From assembly GCF_003112555.1 (NCBI RefSeq), contig NZ_BEWB01000003.1, positions 186,001 to 250,000 of the forward strand: a stretch of DNA of 64,000 nucleotides, in the 5' to 3' direction. Origin of the DNA: Streptomyces coelicoflavus (lineage in GTDB: Bacteria; Actinomycetota; Actinomycetes; Streptomycetales; Streptomycetaceae). Shown piece after piece: positions 53,913 to 62,227 of the stretch (positions within the stretch are counted from its first letter, which is position 1; each line of letters opens with the position of its first letter). The translations under genes and the position numbers were made by a program. The notes under the pieces are model-generated. The model saw only the letters and a program-made list of their open reading frames with translations. It did no database searches and was not told where the DNA came from.

Positions 53913-55631
53913 GTGGCGGAACGGAGCACAGCTGCCGTCGACGTGGCAGACAACAGCGGTGACGAGCCGCTGACCGCACAGGCGGACCAGTCCACGGCCG
54001 ACGGGGTGGCCAACAACCGGGAGCGGGACACGGACAGCGACGAGGCACAGGGGAACCCCACGAGCGAGGAGTCCGGCAAGGCCTCGCCTCCCGAACTGCA
54101 CAGTGGGCACAAGCTGGCCAGACGCTACCGCCTCGAGGAGTGCGTCACCCGTCTGGACGGCTTCAGCAGTTGGCGGGCCGTCGACGAGAAACTGCGCCGC
54201 GCCGTCGGCGTCCACCTCCTCCCGGCGGAGCACGCGCGGGCCCGCTCCGTGCTGGCCGCGGCACGCTCCTCCGCCCTGCTCGGCGACCCCCGCTTCGTCC
54301 AGGTACTGGACGCCGTCGAGGACAACGACCTCGTCTACGTCGTGCACGAGTGGCTCCCCGATGCCACCGAGCTGACGGCCCTCCTCGCCTCCGGGCCGCT
54401 GGAGGCCTACGACTCCTACCAGATGGTCAGTCAGGTCGCGTCGGCCATGGCGGCCGCCCACCGCGAGGGCCTCGCGCACCTTCGCCTGAGCCCCAACGCG
54501 GTGCTGCGTACGTCAACCGGCCAGTGGCGGATCCGTGGACTCGCCGTCAACGCCGCACTGCGCGGCATCAGTTCCGACACCCCGCAGCGCACCGACACCG
54601 AGGCCATCGGCGCCCTGCTGTACGCCACGCTCACCCAGCGGTGGCCGTACGAGACCGACGCCCACGGTCTGGCGGGGCTGCCCAAGGACATCGGGCTGAT
54701 TCCGCCGGACCAGGTGCGGGCCGGCATCCACCGCGGCCTGTCCGAACTGGCGATGCGGGCGCTCGCCAACGACGGCGCCACCGCTTCCCGCCACGAGTCG
54801 CCGTGCACCACGCCGGAGGAACTGGTGAAGGCGATCGGCGAGATGCCGCGCATCCGCCCGCCGGAGCCGGCGTACACCGCCCCGCCCCAGTACCAGCGCA
54901 CGGCCTACCAGCAGGGAGCGTACGGCCGCCCGGCGCCGCATCCAGGCGTCACCCCGCCCGTGCCGACGCCGCCGCCCCCGCTGCAGAGCCGTACCGGCAA
55001 GGCCCTGAAATGGAGCGTCTCGGCCCTGCTGATCGCCGCGCTCGGCCTCGGCAGCTGGCAGCTCGCGGACGCGCTCATGGAACGGGGCGGCAAGGCCGAC
55101 AACCAGAACCAGACCCAGACGACGGACGGCAACGACAAGAACGACGAGCGGACCGAGCCGACCAAGCCGATCAGTGTGCAGACGGCCCAGGAGTACGTCG
55201 CCAGTGGCAGTGCCCAGGCGCCGCAGGACGTGGCCAAGACCTACGACGGTGACGCCTCCACCTTCTGGCGCACGAAGAAGTACAACGAGGGCCCGAAGCT
55301 CGCGCCGTACAAGCCCGGGGTCGGCATCGTCTACGACCTCGGTTCGGAGCAGGACGTCTCGACGGCGTCGATAGGACTCCGGTACACCGGTGATCACACG
55401 ACCGTGCACCTCTACGCCGCCGATTCCCTGGCGCCCTCGACCGGAGTCGACGGCATGAAGGAGATCGCGAGCGCGACCACGACCGGCACCTCGCTCACGG
55501 CCAAGGCGTCGAAGCCCGTCAAGACGCGGTACGTCCTCCTGTGGATGACGGACGTGCCGAACGCTCCGTCCGACGGCTACAGCGGCGCCGGCTACAAGCA
55601 GGCGATCACCGACGTGACCTTCAAGGGCTGA
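53913..55631 (+). CDS. Membrane pseudokinase (MviN C-terminal-like)
   Basis: Protein of 572 aa: an acidic N-terminus (1-68), a kinase-like domain (about 70-310), a Pro/Tyr-rich linker, one membrane helix (about 364-384) and an extracytoplasmic domain of beta-sandwich type (discoidin-like; TYDGDASTFWRTKKYNEGP). Catalytic residues are missing: no VAIK Lys, HRD reads HLRLS, and DFG is absent. In Mycobacterium the same pseudokinase plus extracellular domain is fused to MurJ and binds FhaA when phosphorylated by PknB. Here it is a separate gene 139 bp downstream of murJ. GTG 53913 has AGGAACG upstream. Confidence 0.88.
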   Translation: MAERSTAAVDVADNSGDEPLTAQADQSTADGVANNRERDTDSDEAQGNPTSEESGKASPPELHSGHKLARRYRLEECVTRLDGFSSWRAVDEKLRRAVGVHLLPAEHARARSVLAAARSSALLGDPRFVQVLDAVEDNDLVYVVHEWLPDATELTALLASGPLEAYDSYQMVSQVASAMAAAHREGLAHLRLSPNAVLRTSTGQWRIRGLAVNAALRGISSDTPQRTDTEAIGALLYATLTQRWPYETDAHGLAGLPKDIGLIPPDQVRAGIHRGLSELAMRALANDGATASRHESPCTTPEELVKAIGEMPRIRPPEPAYTAPPQYQRTAYQQGAYGRPAPHPGVTPPVPTPPPPLQSRTGKALKWSVSALLIAALGLGSWQLADALMERGGKADNQNQTQTTDGNDKNDERTEPTKPISVQTAQEYVASGSAQAPQDVAKTYDGDASTFWRTKKYNEGPKLAPYKPGVGIVYDLGSEQDVSTASIGLRYTGDHTTVHLYAADSLAPSTGVDGMKEIASATTTGTSLTAKASKPVKTRYVLLWMTDVPNAPSDGYSGAGYKQAITDVTFKG

Positions 55632-55660
55632 GGGCCCGCCGGGGAAGGGGGAGGAGGCTG

Positions 55661-56386
55661 ATGGCAGATGACACCGCGCACGGCGGCATCAGTGATCAGG
55701 ACCTCCTCGCCCGGCACGTCCAAGGTGATCCGGAGGCCTTCGGTGAGTTGGTGCGCCGTCACCGCGACCGTCTCTGGGCGGTGGCCCTGCGCACGCTGGG
55801 GGATCGCGAGGAAGCCGCCGACGCCGTCCAGGACGCACTCGTCTCCGCCTACCGGGCCGCCCACACCTTCCGCGGACAGGCCGCCGTCACCACCTGGCTG
55901 CACCGGATCACGGTGAACGCCTGTCTGGACCGTGCCCGTAAGGCAGCATCGCGCAAGACCGCACCCGTCGACGACACCGAGCGCCTGGATCGGCTCCTGG
56001 AGCCCCACGAGTCGGCCTCCGCGCCGGCCGAGCGCAACGATGTGCACCGCCAGCTGCTGGAGGCCCTGGACACCCTTCCGGCCGAGCAGCGGGCCGCTCT
56101 CGTCCTGGTCGACATGCAGGGCTACCCCGTCGCGGAGGCGGCCCGTGTCCTGGACGTACCGACTGGGACGATCAAGAGCCGGTGCGCCCGGGGCAGAGCC
56201 AGGCTCCTGCCGCTGCTCTCCCACCTCCGGCCCGACGGCAGCGGGGAGGGGACGAAACCCGGCGTGGAGCGGAACCGGACGCAGGGGACATCCGTCCCAC
56301 CCGCAGCGGGACCGCAGCGTGCGGGTCCGCCGGAGGCAGGACCGAGCGATTCAGCCGCAGTGAAGGGCGGAGGTGGACGAGCGTGA
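55661..56386 (+). CDS. sigM: ECF sigma factor SigM
   Basis: ECF sigma factor of 241 aa. Region 2 (LLARHVQGDPEAFGELVRRH, then LGDREEAADAVQDALVSAYR) and region 4 (LPAEQRAALVLVDMQGYPVA, then VPTGTIKSRCARGRARL) are clear. A Gly/Pro-rich tail of about 50 residues follows. ATG 55661 has GAGGAGG just upstream. Its stop overlaps the GTG start of rsmA, so the two are translationally coupled. By position it is SigM, linked in S. coelicolor to envelope/osmotic stress and development. Confidence 0.93.
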   Translation: MADDTAHGGISDQDLLARHVQGDPEAFGELVRRHRDRLWAVALRTLGDREEAADAVQDALVSAYRAAHTFRGQAAVTTWLHRITVNACLDRARKAASRKTAPVDDTERLDRLLEPHESASAPAERNDVHRQLLEALDTLPAEQRAALVLVDMQGYPVAEAARVLDVPTGTIKSRCARGRARLLPLLSHLRPDGSGEGTKPGVERNRTQGTSVPPAAGPQRAGPPEAGPSDSAAVKGGGGRA

Positions 56387-57252
56387 CGTCGTCGACGACA
56401 GACATGACCGGACACCCGGACGTCGCGGAGATCTCCGACCTCGCCGAAGGCATCCTCCCCTCCGCGCGCACCACCGACGTGCGACGGCACCTGGCAAGCT
56501 GCGCGCTCTGTGCGGATGTCTACGCCTCGCTGGAAGAGGTCCAGAGCCTGCTCGGCGCCCTGCCGCCCCCGGCCGCCATGCCGGACGACGTGGCCGCCCG
56601 TATCGACGCCGCCCTGGCAGCCGAGCCGCAGCCGGGCGTTGCCGACGACGCACATGTTTCACGTGAAACGTCGGCCCCGGTCGGTCGGCCCGCCGGGCAC
56701 CCTCGCCACTCCTCGACCGGACCCGGCCGCAAGGACCGCCGCCGAGGCGGACGACGACGGATCGCTGTCCTCGGCGCCGTGGCCGCCGCTGCCGCGATCG
56801 GGTTCGGCTCGGTCATCGTGTCCTCTCTGACCGGGGGAAGCCAGTCCGAAGACACCGCACAAGGGCAGCAGACAGCGCTCGCGGACACCTTCTCCGAGGG
56901 ACACCTCAAGGACAAGGTCACCGGCCTCGTCGCGGACGGGAGCGCCCAGAACGGTTCCCGGACACCGCGCAGCTTCGGTCTGGAGTCCGACAACGGTGGC
57001 GAGACCGCGGAGAACCATGTGTTCAAGCAGCCGACCGTCCCCGAGTGCGTTCGCAAGGGCATCGGTCGCGACGACGCGGCGATCGCCACGGAGCAGGGCG
57101 TCTACAAGGGCAAGGAAGCCCTGCTGGTGGTCATGCCCGACGCGGCCAATGACACCCGGGTCACCGCCTACATTGTCGAGTCGACGTGTGTGGACCAGCC
57201 CGCGATCGGCAAGGCCAAGATCCTTCTGAAGCACTCCTACGCGCGTTCGTAG
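56383..57252 (+). CDS. rsmA: Anti-sigma factor RsmA (for SigM)
   Basis: Membrane-anchored anti-sigma factor of 289 aa. The zinc-type anti-sigma fold carries HLASCALC (HX3CX2C); in S. coelicolor RsmA this site is reported to hold a [2Fe-2S] cluster. A basic linker, one membrane helix (about residues 126-150) and an extracytoplasmic domain follow. GTG 56383 overlaps the sigM stop (GTGA). The linker codes for HVSRETSA, which is a perfect parS at DNA level. Confidence 0.9.
   Translation: MTSSTTDMTGHPDVAEISDLAEGILPSARTTDVRRHLASCALCADVYASLEEVQSLLGALPPPAAMPDDVAARIDAALAAEPQPGVADDAHVSRETSAPVGRPAGHPRHSSTGPGRKDRRRGGRRRIAVLGAVAAAAAIGFGSVIVSSLTGGSQSEDTAQGQQTALADTFSEGHLKDKVTGLVADGSAQNGSRTPRSFGLESDNGGETAENHVFKQPTVPECVRKGIGRDDAAIATEQGVYKGKEALLVVMPDAANDTRVTAYIVESTCVDQPAIGKAKILLKHSYARS
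56656..56669. promoter_or_regulatory. parS: parS site (perfect) inside rsmA
   Basis: GTTTCACGTGAAAC within coding sequence, read as VSRET in the linker between the anti-sigma domain and the membrane helix. Confidence 0.92.
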
Positions 57253-57313
57253 TCGAGCAGGCCTCCCCTTCACCGTGCGGTCCGGCACGCATGCCGTGTG
57301 CCCGGACACAGCG

Positions 57314-57339
57314 GGAATGCGCGCCCCGTAGGATCCGTT
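57314..57339 (+). promoter_or_regulatory. SigR-type promoter of trxBA
   Basis: GGAAT, exactly 18 bp, GTT: the consensus of the thiol-stress sigma factor SigR, upstream of trxB as in S. coelicolor trxBp1. It lies about 75 bp before the trxB start. Confidence 0.88.
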
Positions 57340-57411
57340 AGGTGGGGTGAGAGTTCCGAGTGCAGCTCCACCCGGCCCTGAAGACGCAGTCCAGAGACGA
57401 GGAATGAAGCC

Positions 57412-58380
57412 GTGAGCGACGTCCGAAACGTGATCATCATCGGCTCCGGGCCCGCCGGCTACACGGCGGCGCTCTACACCGCACGAGCGTCGCTGAAGCC
57501 GCTGGTGTTCGAGGGTGCCGTCACTGCGGGCGGAGCTCTGATGAACACCACCGAGGTGGAGAACTTCCCCGGCTTCCAGGACGGCATCATGGGCCCCGAG
57601 CTCATGGACAACATGCGCGGCCAGGCGGAGCGCTTCGGTGCCGAGCTGATCCCGGACGACATCGTGGCCGTCGACCTCAGCGGTGAGATCAAGACCGTCA
57701 CCGACACGGCGGGAACGATCCACCGGGCCAAGGCCGTCATCGTCACCACCGGCTCCCAGCACCGCAAGCTCGGTCTGCCGAACGAGGACGCACTGTCCGG
57801 CCGCGGTGTCTCCTGGTGCGCGACCTGTGACGGCTTCTTCTTCAAGGACCAGGACATCGCCGTGATCGGTGGCGGTGACACCGCGATGGAGGAGGCCACG
57901 TTCCTCTCCCGCTTCGCGAAGTCCGTGACGATCGTCCACCGTCGTGACACCCTGCGCGCCTCCAAGGCGATGCAGGAGCGTGCCTTCGCCGACCCCAAGA
58001 TCTCGTTCGTCTGGGACAGCGAAGTCGCCGAGGTCCAGGGCGACCAGAAGCTCGCAGGCCTGAAGCTGCGCAACGTCAAGACCGGCGAACTCTCGGATCT
58101 GCCGGTGACCGGCCTGTTCATCGCGATCGGCCACGACCCGCGTACCGAGCTCTTCAAGGGCCAGCTCGACCTGGACCCGGAGGGCTACCTGAAGGTCGAA
58201 GCGCCTTCGACCCGCACCAACCTGACGGGTGTCTTCGGCGCCGGTGACGTGGTCGACCACACCTACCGCCAGGCGATCACCGCCGCGGGCACCGGCTGCT
58301 CCGCCGCTCTCGACGCCGAGCGCTTCCTCGCCGCCCTCAGTGACGAGGACCAGGCCGAGCCCGAGAAGACCGCCGTCTGA
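57412..58380 (+). CDS. trxB: Thioredoxin reductase
   Basis: FAD/NADPH enzyme of 322 aa that reduces thioredoxin; cytosolic. FAD motif [15 protein letters not shown], the redox pair in [14 protein letters not shown] motif [12 protein letters not shown], and the C-terminal [22 protein letters not shown] start at 57412 (MSDVRNVII). It has a SigR-type promoter upstream and trxA 39 bp downstream. Confidence 0.97.
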   Translation: MSDVRNVIIIGSGPAGYTAALYTARASLKPLVFEGAVTAGGALMNTTEVENFPGFQDGIMGPELMDNMRGQAERFGAELIPDDIVAVDLSGEIKTVTDTAGTIHRAKAVIVTTGSQHRKLGLPNEDALSGRGVSWCATCDGFFFKDQDIAVIGGGDTAMEEATFLSRFAKSVTIVHRRDTLRASKAMQERAFADPKISFVWDSEVAEVQGDQKLAGLKLRNVKTGELSDLPVTGLFIAIGHDPRTELFKGQLDLDPEGYLKVEAPSTRTNLTGVFGAGDVVDHTYRQAITAAGTGCSAALDAERFLAALSDEDQAEPEKTAV

Positions 58381-58419
58381 CCACCCCATCCCCCGCACCA
58401 CTCAGTTAAGGAGCCCGCC

Positions 58420-58752
58420 GTGGCCGGCACCCTGAAGCACGTGACCGACGACACCTTCGAGCAGGACGTCCTCAAGAACGACAAGCCCGTCCTGGTCGAC
58501 TTCTGGGCCGCCTGGTGCGGTCCGTGCCGCCAGATCGCGCCGTCCCTCGAAGCGATCGCAGCCGAGTACGGCGACAAGATCGAGATCGTCAAGCTGAACA
58601 TCGACGAGAACCCGGGTACGGCCGCCAAGTACGGCGTCATGTCCATCCCGACCCTGAACGTCTACCAGGGCGGCGAGGTCGCCAAGACCATCGTCGGTGC
58701 CAAGCCGAAGGCCGCGATCGTCCGCGACCTCGAGGACTTCATCGCCGACTGA
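58420..58752 (+). CDS. trxA: Thioredoxin
   Basis: Thioredoxin of 110 aa with active site AAWCGPCRQ, cis-Pro in MSIPTLNVY. The GTG start at 58420 has AAGGAG upstream. Co-transcribed with trxB under the SigR promoter; the transcript ends at the hairpin at 58783. Confidence 0.97.
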   Translation: MAGTLKHVTDDTFEQDVLKNDKPVLVDFWAAWCGPCRQIAPSLEAIAAEYGDKIEIVKLNIDENPGTAAKYGVMSIPTLNVYQGGEVAKTIVGAKPKAAIVRDLEDFIAD

Positions 58753-58767
58753 TGATCGCCGACTGAC

Positions 58768-58781
58768 GTTTCACGTGAAAC
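58768..58781. promoter_or_regulatory. parS: parS site (perfect)
   Basis: GTTTCACGTGAAAC, 16 bp past the trxA stop and 1 bp before the terminator stem. Confidence 0.93.
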
Positions 58782-58782
58782 A

Positions 58783-58816
58783 CGAATGGGCCGACCCGAA
58801 CGGGTCGGCCCATTCG
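58783..58816. terminator. Bidirectional terminator between trxA and the GNAT gene
   Basis: CGAATGGGCCGACCCG and CGGGTCGGCCCATTCG pair perfectly across a 2-nt loop. Confidence 0.88.
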
Positions 58817-58841
58817 GCTTGCAGCAGCTTCCCAAGCCTCG

Positions 58842-59459
58842 CTACAGCGGACGCAGTGCCGGTTCCTTCTGGACGGCACCCAGCAGGCGGTCCAGTGCCA
58901 TCTCCACGTCTTCCTTCCAGGAAAGTGTGGACCGGAGGTCCAGCCGCAGCCGCGGATGCCGGGGATGCGGCCGGACCGTCTTGAAGCCCACCGCCAGCAG
59001 ATGCTCCGCCGGCAGCACGCACGCAGGCTCCTTCCAGCGAGCGTCCCCGAAAGCCTCGATCGCCTTGAAACCGCGACGCAGAAGATCTTTGGCGACTGTC
59101 TGGACCATCACTCGGCCCAGTCCCTGACCCTGGTACCCCGGGATCACGAACGCGGTCATCAGTTGTACCGCGTCCGGGGCGACCGGGCTGGTGGGGAAGG
59201 CCGCCGAGCGCGGTACGTACGCCGGGGGTGCATAGAGAACGAAGCCCACCGGCACGTCATCGACATAGACCACCCGGCCGCACGACCCCCAGTCCAGCAG
59301 GACAGCGGAGATCCAGGACTCCTTCTCCAGCGCGGATGTGCCCGCCTTTACCGCGGCCTCGCCGCTGACGGGGTCCAGTTCCCAGAAGACGCACGAGCGA
59401 CAGCGTTGGGGAAGGTCCTGGAGGTTGTCGAGCGTGAGCGGTACGAGCCGGCGCCCCAT
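58842..59459 (-). CDS. GNAT-family N-acetyltransferase
   Basis: GNAT protein of 205 aa. An N-terminal part with paired Cys (CRSCVFWELDP) precedes the acetyl-CoA motif AFVIPGYQGQGLGRVMVQTV; GNAT proteins of this type lie next to parB/trxA in Streptomyces, as I recall. ATG 59459. Substrate unknown; the C-terminus is basic. Confidence 0.88.
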   Translation of the reverse strand: MGRRLVPLTLDNLQDLPQRCRSCVFWELDPVSGEAAVKAGTSALEKESWISAVLLDWGSCGRVVYVDDVPVGFVLYAPPAYVPRSAAFPTSPVAPDAVQLMTAFVIPGYQGQGLGRVMVQTVAKDLLRRGFKAIEAFGDARWKEPACVLPAEHLLAVGFKTVRPHPRHPRLRLDLRSTLSWKEDVEMALDRLLGAVQKEPALRPL

Positions 59460-59605
59460 GAAGGCTGTTCCTCGCTTCCTTCGCCTGCCGCGTCTCGGGC
59501 GGCCGTCAGAGCGCTCCGTTCCCTGAGCAGGCTACCGATGAACCCACCGACCGCGCCCAGCCCCAAGCCCGCGCTCACCAGTTCGGTGCGGCTCATCGTT
59601 CGCAT
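59348..59605 (-). CDS. Possible small protein overlapping the GNAT gene start
   Basis: Frame of 85 codons starting MRTMSRTELVSAGLGLGAVG, with one hydrophobic stretch. It overlaps the GNAT gene by 112 bp in another frame, which is unusual. The first 45 residues, before the overlap, look gene-like; the rest is Arg/Ser-rich as expected of a shadow frame. Could be a real small gene or chance. Confidence 0.3.
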   Translation of the reverse strand: MRTMSRTELVSAGLGLGAVGGFIGSLLRERSALTAARDAAGEGSEEQPSWGAGSYRSRSTTSRTFPNAVARASSGNWTPSAARPR

Positions 59606-59787
59606 GGCCCCTGCCTTCCTCTCAGAGGTACTGCCAGGTGACAACGCCATCCCGATCGCATCGTATCCACGATGCGGTGGCCTCGACACCGACGCAAAGC
59701 AAAGGGCGGACCGTGTTTCCGGTATGCACCGGACACGGCCCGCCCTGAGGCTCGCGAAGCACCGCCGGGCGCTCCGCCACCCCGCTA

Positions 59788-60888
59788 TCAGGACTCGACG
59801 TCGTCGTCCTCGTCCTCCAGGAGACCCTTCTGCAGAACGGGGCCCTCGCCAGGAGCCAGGCTGCCGAGGATCCGCTCCAGATCGTCCATGGAGGCGAACT
59901 CCACGGTGATCTTGCCCTTCTTCTGTCCCAGGTCGACCTTCACCCGGGTCTCGAAGCGGTCCGAGAGCCGTGTCGCCAGGTCCGAGAGCGCCGGAGAGAC
60001 CAGCGAGCCGGCCCGTGGGCCCTTGGCCCGCTGGGGCTTCTGCGGCCGGGAACCCATCAGGGTCACGATCTCCTCGACCGACCGCACCGACAGGCCTTCG
60101 GCCACGATGCGATGGGCCAGCCGGTCCTGCTCCTCCGGGTCGTCGACGGACAGCAAGGCCCGCGCATGCCCCGCGGAGAGCACACCCGCGGCCACCCGGT
60201 TCTGCACCTTCGGAGAGAGCTTCAGCAGACGCAGCGTGTTGGAGACCTGCGGGCGGGAACGACCGATGCGGTCAGCCAACTGGTCGTGCGTGCAGTTGAA
60301 GTCCTTCAGGAGCTGGTCATAGGCGAATGCCTCCTCCAGCGGATTCAGCTGAGCGCGGTGCAGGTTCTCCAGAAGGGCGTCCAGGAGGAGCTTCTCGTCC
60401 TCGGTCGCCCGCACGATCGCCGGGATGGCATCCAGTTCCAGCTCTCGGCAGGCCCGGAAGCGACGCTCGCCCATGATGAGCTCATAGCGCCCGGGCTCCG
60501 TCGGCCGCACGACTACCGGCTGAAGCAGACCGACCTCCCTGATGGAGGTGACGAGCTCGGCCAGTGCGTCGTCGTCGAAGTCCTTGCGCGGCTGCTTCGG
60601 ATTCGGCGTAATGGCGTCGAGAGGCACCTCGGCGAAGTGCGCCCCGAGGGGAGGACGAAGCGCTTCCGTACCGTGGAGAACCGTCGGCTCTTCCGTTTCA
60701 CGTGAAACGTGCGGCAGTGTGGCCACCTTCGCCGCGGCCACTCCGCGTTCGTTCGGCAGCAGAGGCATCGTCCCTGAAGACGCGGGAGCCGCGGTCCCCA
60801 ATGCTGCCGAGGCAACCGACTTCTCGGTCGGGGCGTTGGGGATCAGTGCGCCCAGACCACGGCCCAGCCCCCTCCGTCGCTCACTCAC
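59788..60888 (-). CDS. parB: Chromosome partitioning protein ParB
   Basis: CTP-dependent parS-binding clamp of 366 aa. N-terminal ParA-interaction peptide (MSERRRGLGRGLGALIPN), the CTP-binding GERRFRA motif, the helix-turn-helix (TLRLLKLSP just after) and a C-terminal dimerisation domain. The start is a GTG overlapping the parA stop (GTGA), so they are coupled. Residues 60-65 (HVSRET) are encoded by a parS. It organises the origin region and, in sporulating hyphae, chromosome segregation into spores. Confidence 0.97.
   Translation of the reverse strand: MSERRRGLGRGLGALIPNAPTEKSVASAALGTAAPASSGTMPLLPNERGVAAAKVATLPHVSRETEEPTVLHGTEALRPPLGAHFAEVPLDAITPNPKQPRKDFDDDALAELVTSIREVGLLQPVVVRPTEPGRYELIMGERRFRACRELELDAIPAIVRATEDEKLLLDALLENLHRAQLNPLEEAFAYDQLLKDFNCTHDQLADRIGRSRPQVSNTLRLLKLSPKVQNRVAAGVLSAGHARALLSVDDPEEQDRLAHRIVAEGLSVRSVEEIVTLMGSRPQKPQRAKGPRAGSLVSPALSDLATRLSDRFETRVKVDLGQKKGKITVEFASMDDLERILGSLAPGEGPVLQKGLLEDEDDDVES
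60695..60708. promoter_or_regulatory. parS: parS site (perfect) inside parB
   Basis: GTTTCACGTGAAAC, read as VSRET in the linker before the ParB N-domain. Confidence 0.93.
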
Positions 60889-61958
60889 TGGATCCCCTCC
60901 ACCATGTTCGGATCATTCTGAGCGCCGACATGGGCGTGGGTCGCGTCATAGTTGACGCCCACACCCTTCAGCGCGATCTCACGGGCCGCCTCCAGGTAGG
61001 AGAGGGCTCCACTTGATCCTGGATCGTAGGTCAGTACCGTCTGCCCGTAACTCGGGGCCTCGGAGATACGGACCGAGCGGGGAATGCTCGTCCGCAGCAC
61101 CTCCTCGCCGAAGTGGCTGCGCACCTCGTCCGCGACCTGGGACGCAAGCCGCGTCCGGCCGTCGTACATGGTGAGGAGGATCGTCGACACATGCAGCGTG
61201 GGATTGAGGTGCCCGCGTACCAGGTCGACGTTGCGCAGTAGCTGCCCCAGCCCTTCCAGCGCGTAGTACTCGCACTGAATCGGGATCAGTACTTCCTGGC
61301 CCGCCACAAGCGCGTTGACCGTCAGCAGACCAAGGGAGGGCGGGCAGTCGATGAGGATGTAGTCCAGCGGCTGCTCGTACGCCGTGATGGCCCGCTGGAG
61401 TCGGCTCTCGCGGGCGACCAGAGAGACCAGTTCGATCTCCGCACCGGCGAGATCGATCGTGGCGGGCGCGCAGAACAGGCCCTCGACATCGGGGACCGGC
61501 TGGACCACTTCCGAGAGCGGTCGACTCTCGACCAGCACGTCGTAAATGGAAGGCACATCGGCGTGATGGTCGATACCCAGCGCGGTGGAGGCGTTGCCCT
61601 GCGGGTCGAGGTCGACGACCAGGACTCTCGCGCCGTGCAGGGCCAGTGACGCGGCAAGATTGACGGTCGTCGTCGTCTTGCCCACACCGCCCTTCTGGTT
61701 CGCCACGACCATGACCCGGGTCTGCTCGGGCCGCGGCAGTCCCTCGCCGGCACGGCCCAGAGCCTCCACAGCCAGTTGGGCAGCACGACCGATCGGAGTG
61801 TCGTCCATCGGAGGCGGTGTTTCACGTGAAACATCCGCCCCCAACGACTCGGTACGGGGACCGGGGACCGGATCGGTCATCGGTCCCGCGATATTGGCGT
61901 CGGACCGCAAGGATTCACTCTCCTCGACTTCAGGCTCGCAATGAACAGAGCCTCCCAT
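60885..61958 (-). CDS. parA: Chromosome partitioning ATPase ParA
   Basis: ParA/MinD-type ATPase of about 357 aa. Deviant Walker A KGGVGKTTT, Walker A' LVVDLDPQGNAS and Walker B YILIDCPPSLG. An N-terminal extension of about 75 residues carries DVSRETPP, encoded by a parS (61819-61832). The frame is open back to 62132; ATG 61958 (MGGSVHCEPE) fits my memory of the Streptomyces protein. A TTG 21 codons downstream with GAGGAG is an alternative. Stop overlaps the parB start. ParA forms filaments in aerial hyphae. Confidence 0.94.
   Translation of the reverse strand: MGGSVHCEPEVEESESLRSDANIAGPMTDPVPGPRTESLGADVSRETPPPMDDTPIGRAAQLAVEALGRAGEGLPRPEQTRVMVVANQKGGVGKTTTTVNLAASLALHGARVLVVDLDPQGNASTALGIDHHADVPSIYDVLVESRPLSEVVQPVPDVEGLFCAPATIDLAGAEIELVSLVARESRLQRAITAYEQPLDYILIDCPPSLGLLTVNALVAGQEVLIPIQCEYYALEGLGQLLRNVDLVRGHLNPTLHVSTILLTMYDGRTRLASQVADEVRSHFGEEVLRTSIPRSVRISEAPSYGQTVLTYDPGSSGALSYLEAAREIALKGVGVNYDATHAHVGAQNDPNMVEGIQ
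61819..61832. promoter_or_regulatory. parS: parS site (perfect) inside parA
   Basis: GTTTCACGTGAAAC read as VSRET in the ParA N-terminal extension. Confidence 0.93.
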
Positions 61959-62116
61959 GCCTTCGGGGTCATGAACCAGTGAGGCCTGGTCTTCTGTGGA
62001 GAAATCCACCTCTGTGGACAACTCCGCGCCCTCTCCGAGTGCCCCGAGAGGCTTCCGTTCGCGTGGGTCGGCCGCGGCGCGGCCGCGACTGATGATGCCG
62101 TGCAGCAGTGAGCGAC

Positions 62117-62130
62117 GTTTCACGTGAAAC
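62117..62130. promoter_or_regulatory. parS: parS site (perfect) upstream of parA
   Basis: GTTTCACGTGAAAC, 159 bp upstream of the chosen parA start, in or near the promoter region. Confidence 0.93.
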
Positions 62131-62227
62131 ACGATGCAGCGCAGCCCATGCCGAACTGTCGCGACACTCCGGCATACGTAGGCAGGGCAGCTTGTGTGGA
62201 GTACGCCAGTCGCTACCCGCCGGGACG
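62131..62227. other. rsmG-parA intergenic region, probable parAB promoter
   Basis: 97 bp. It contains TACGTA on either strand (62176-62181) and one GACAC (62163-62167), a motif bound by the sporulation regulator WhiA, which controls the developmental parAB promoter in Streptomyces. One copy of a 5-mer is weak evidence. Confidence 0.35.
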
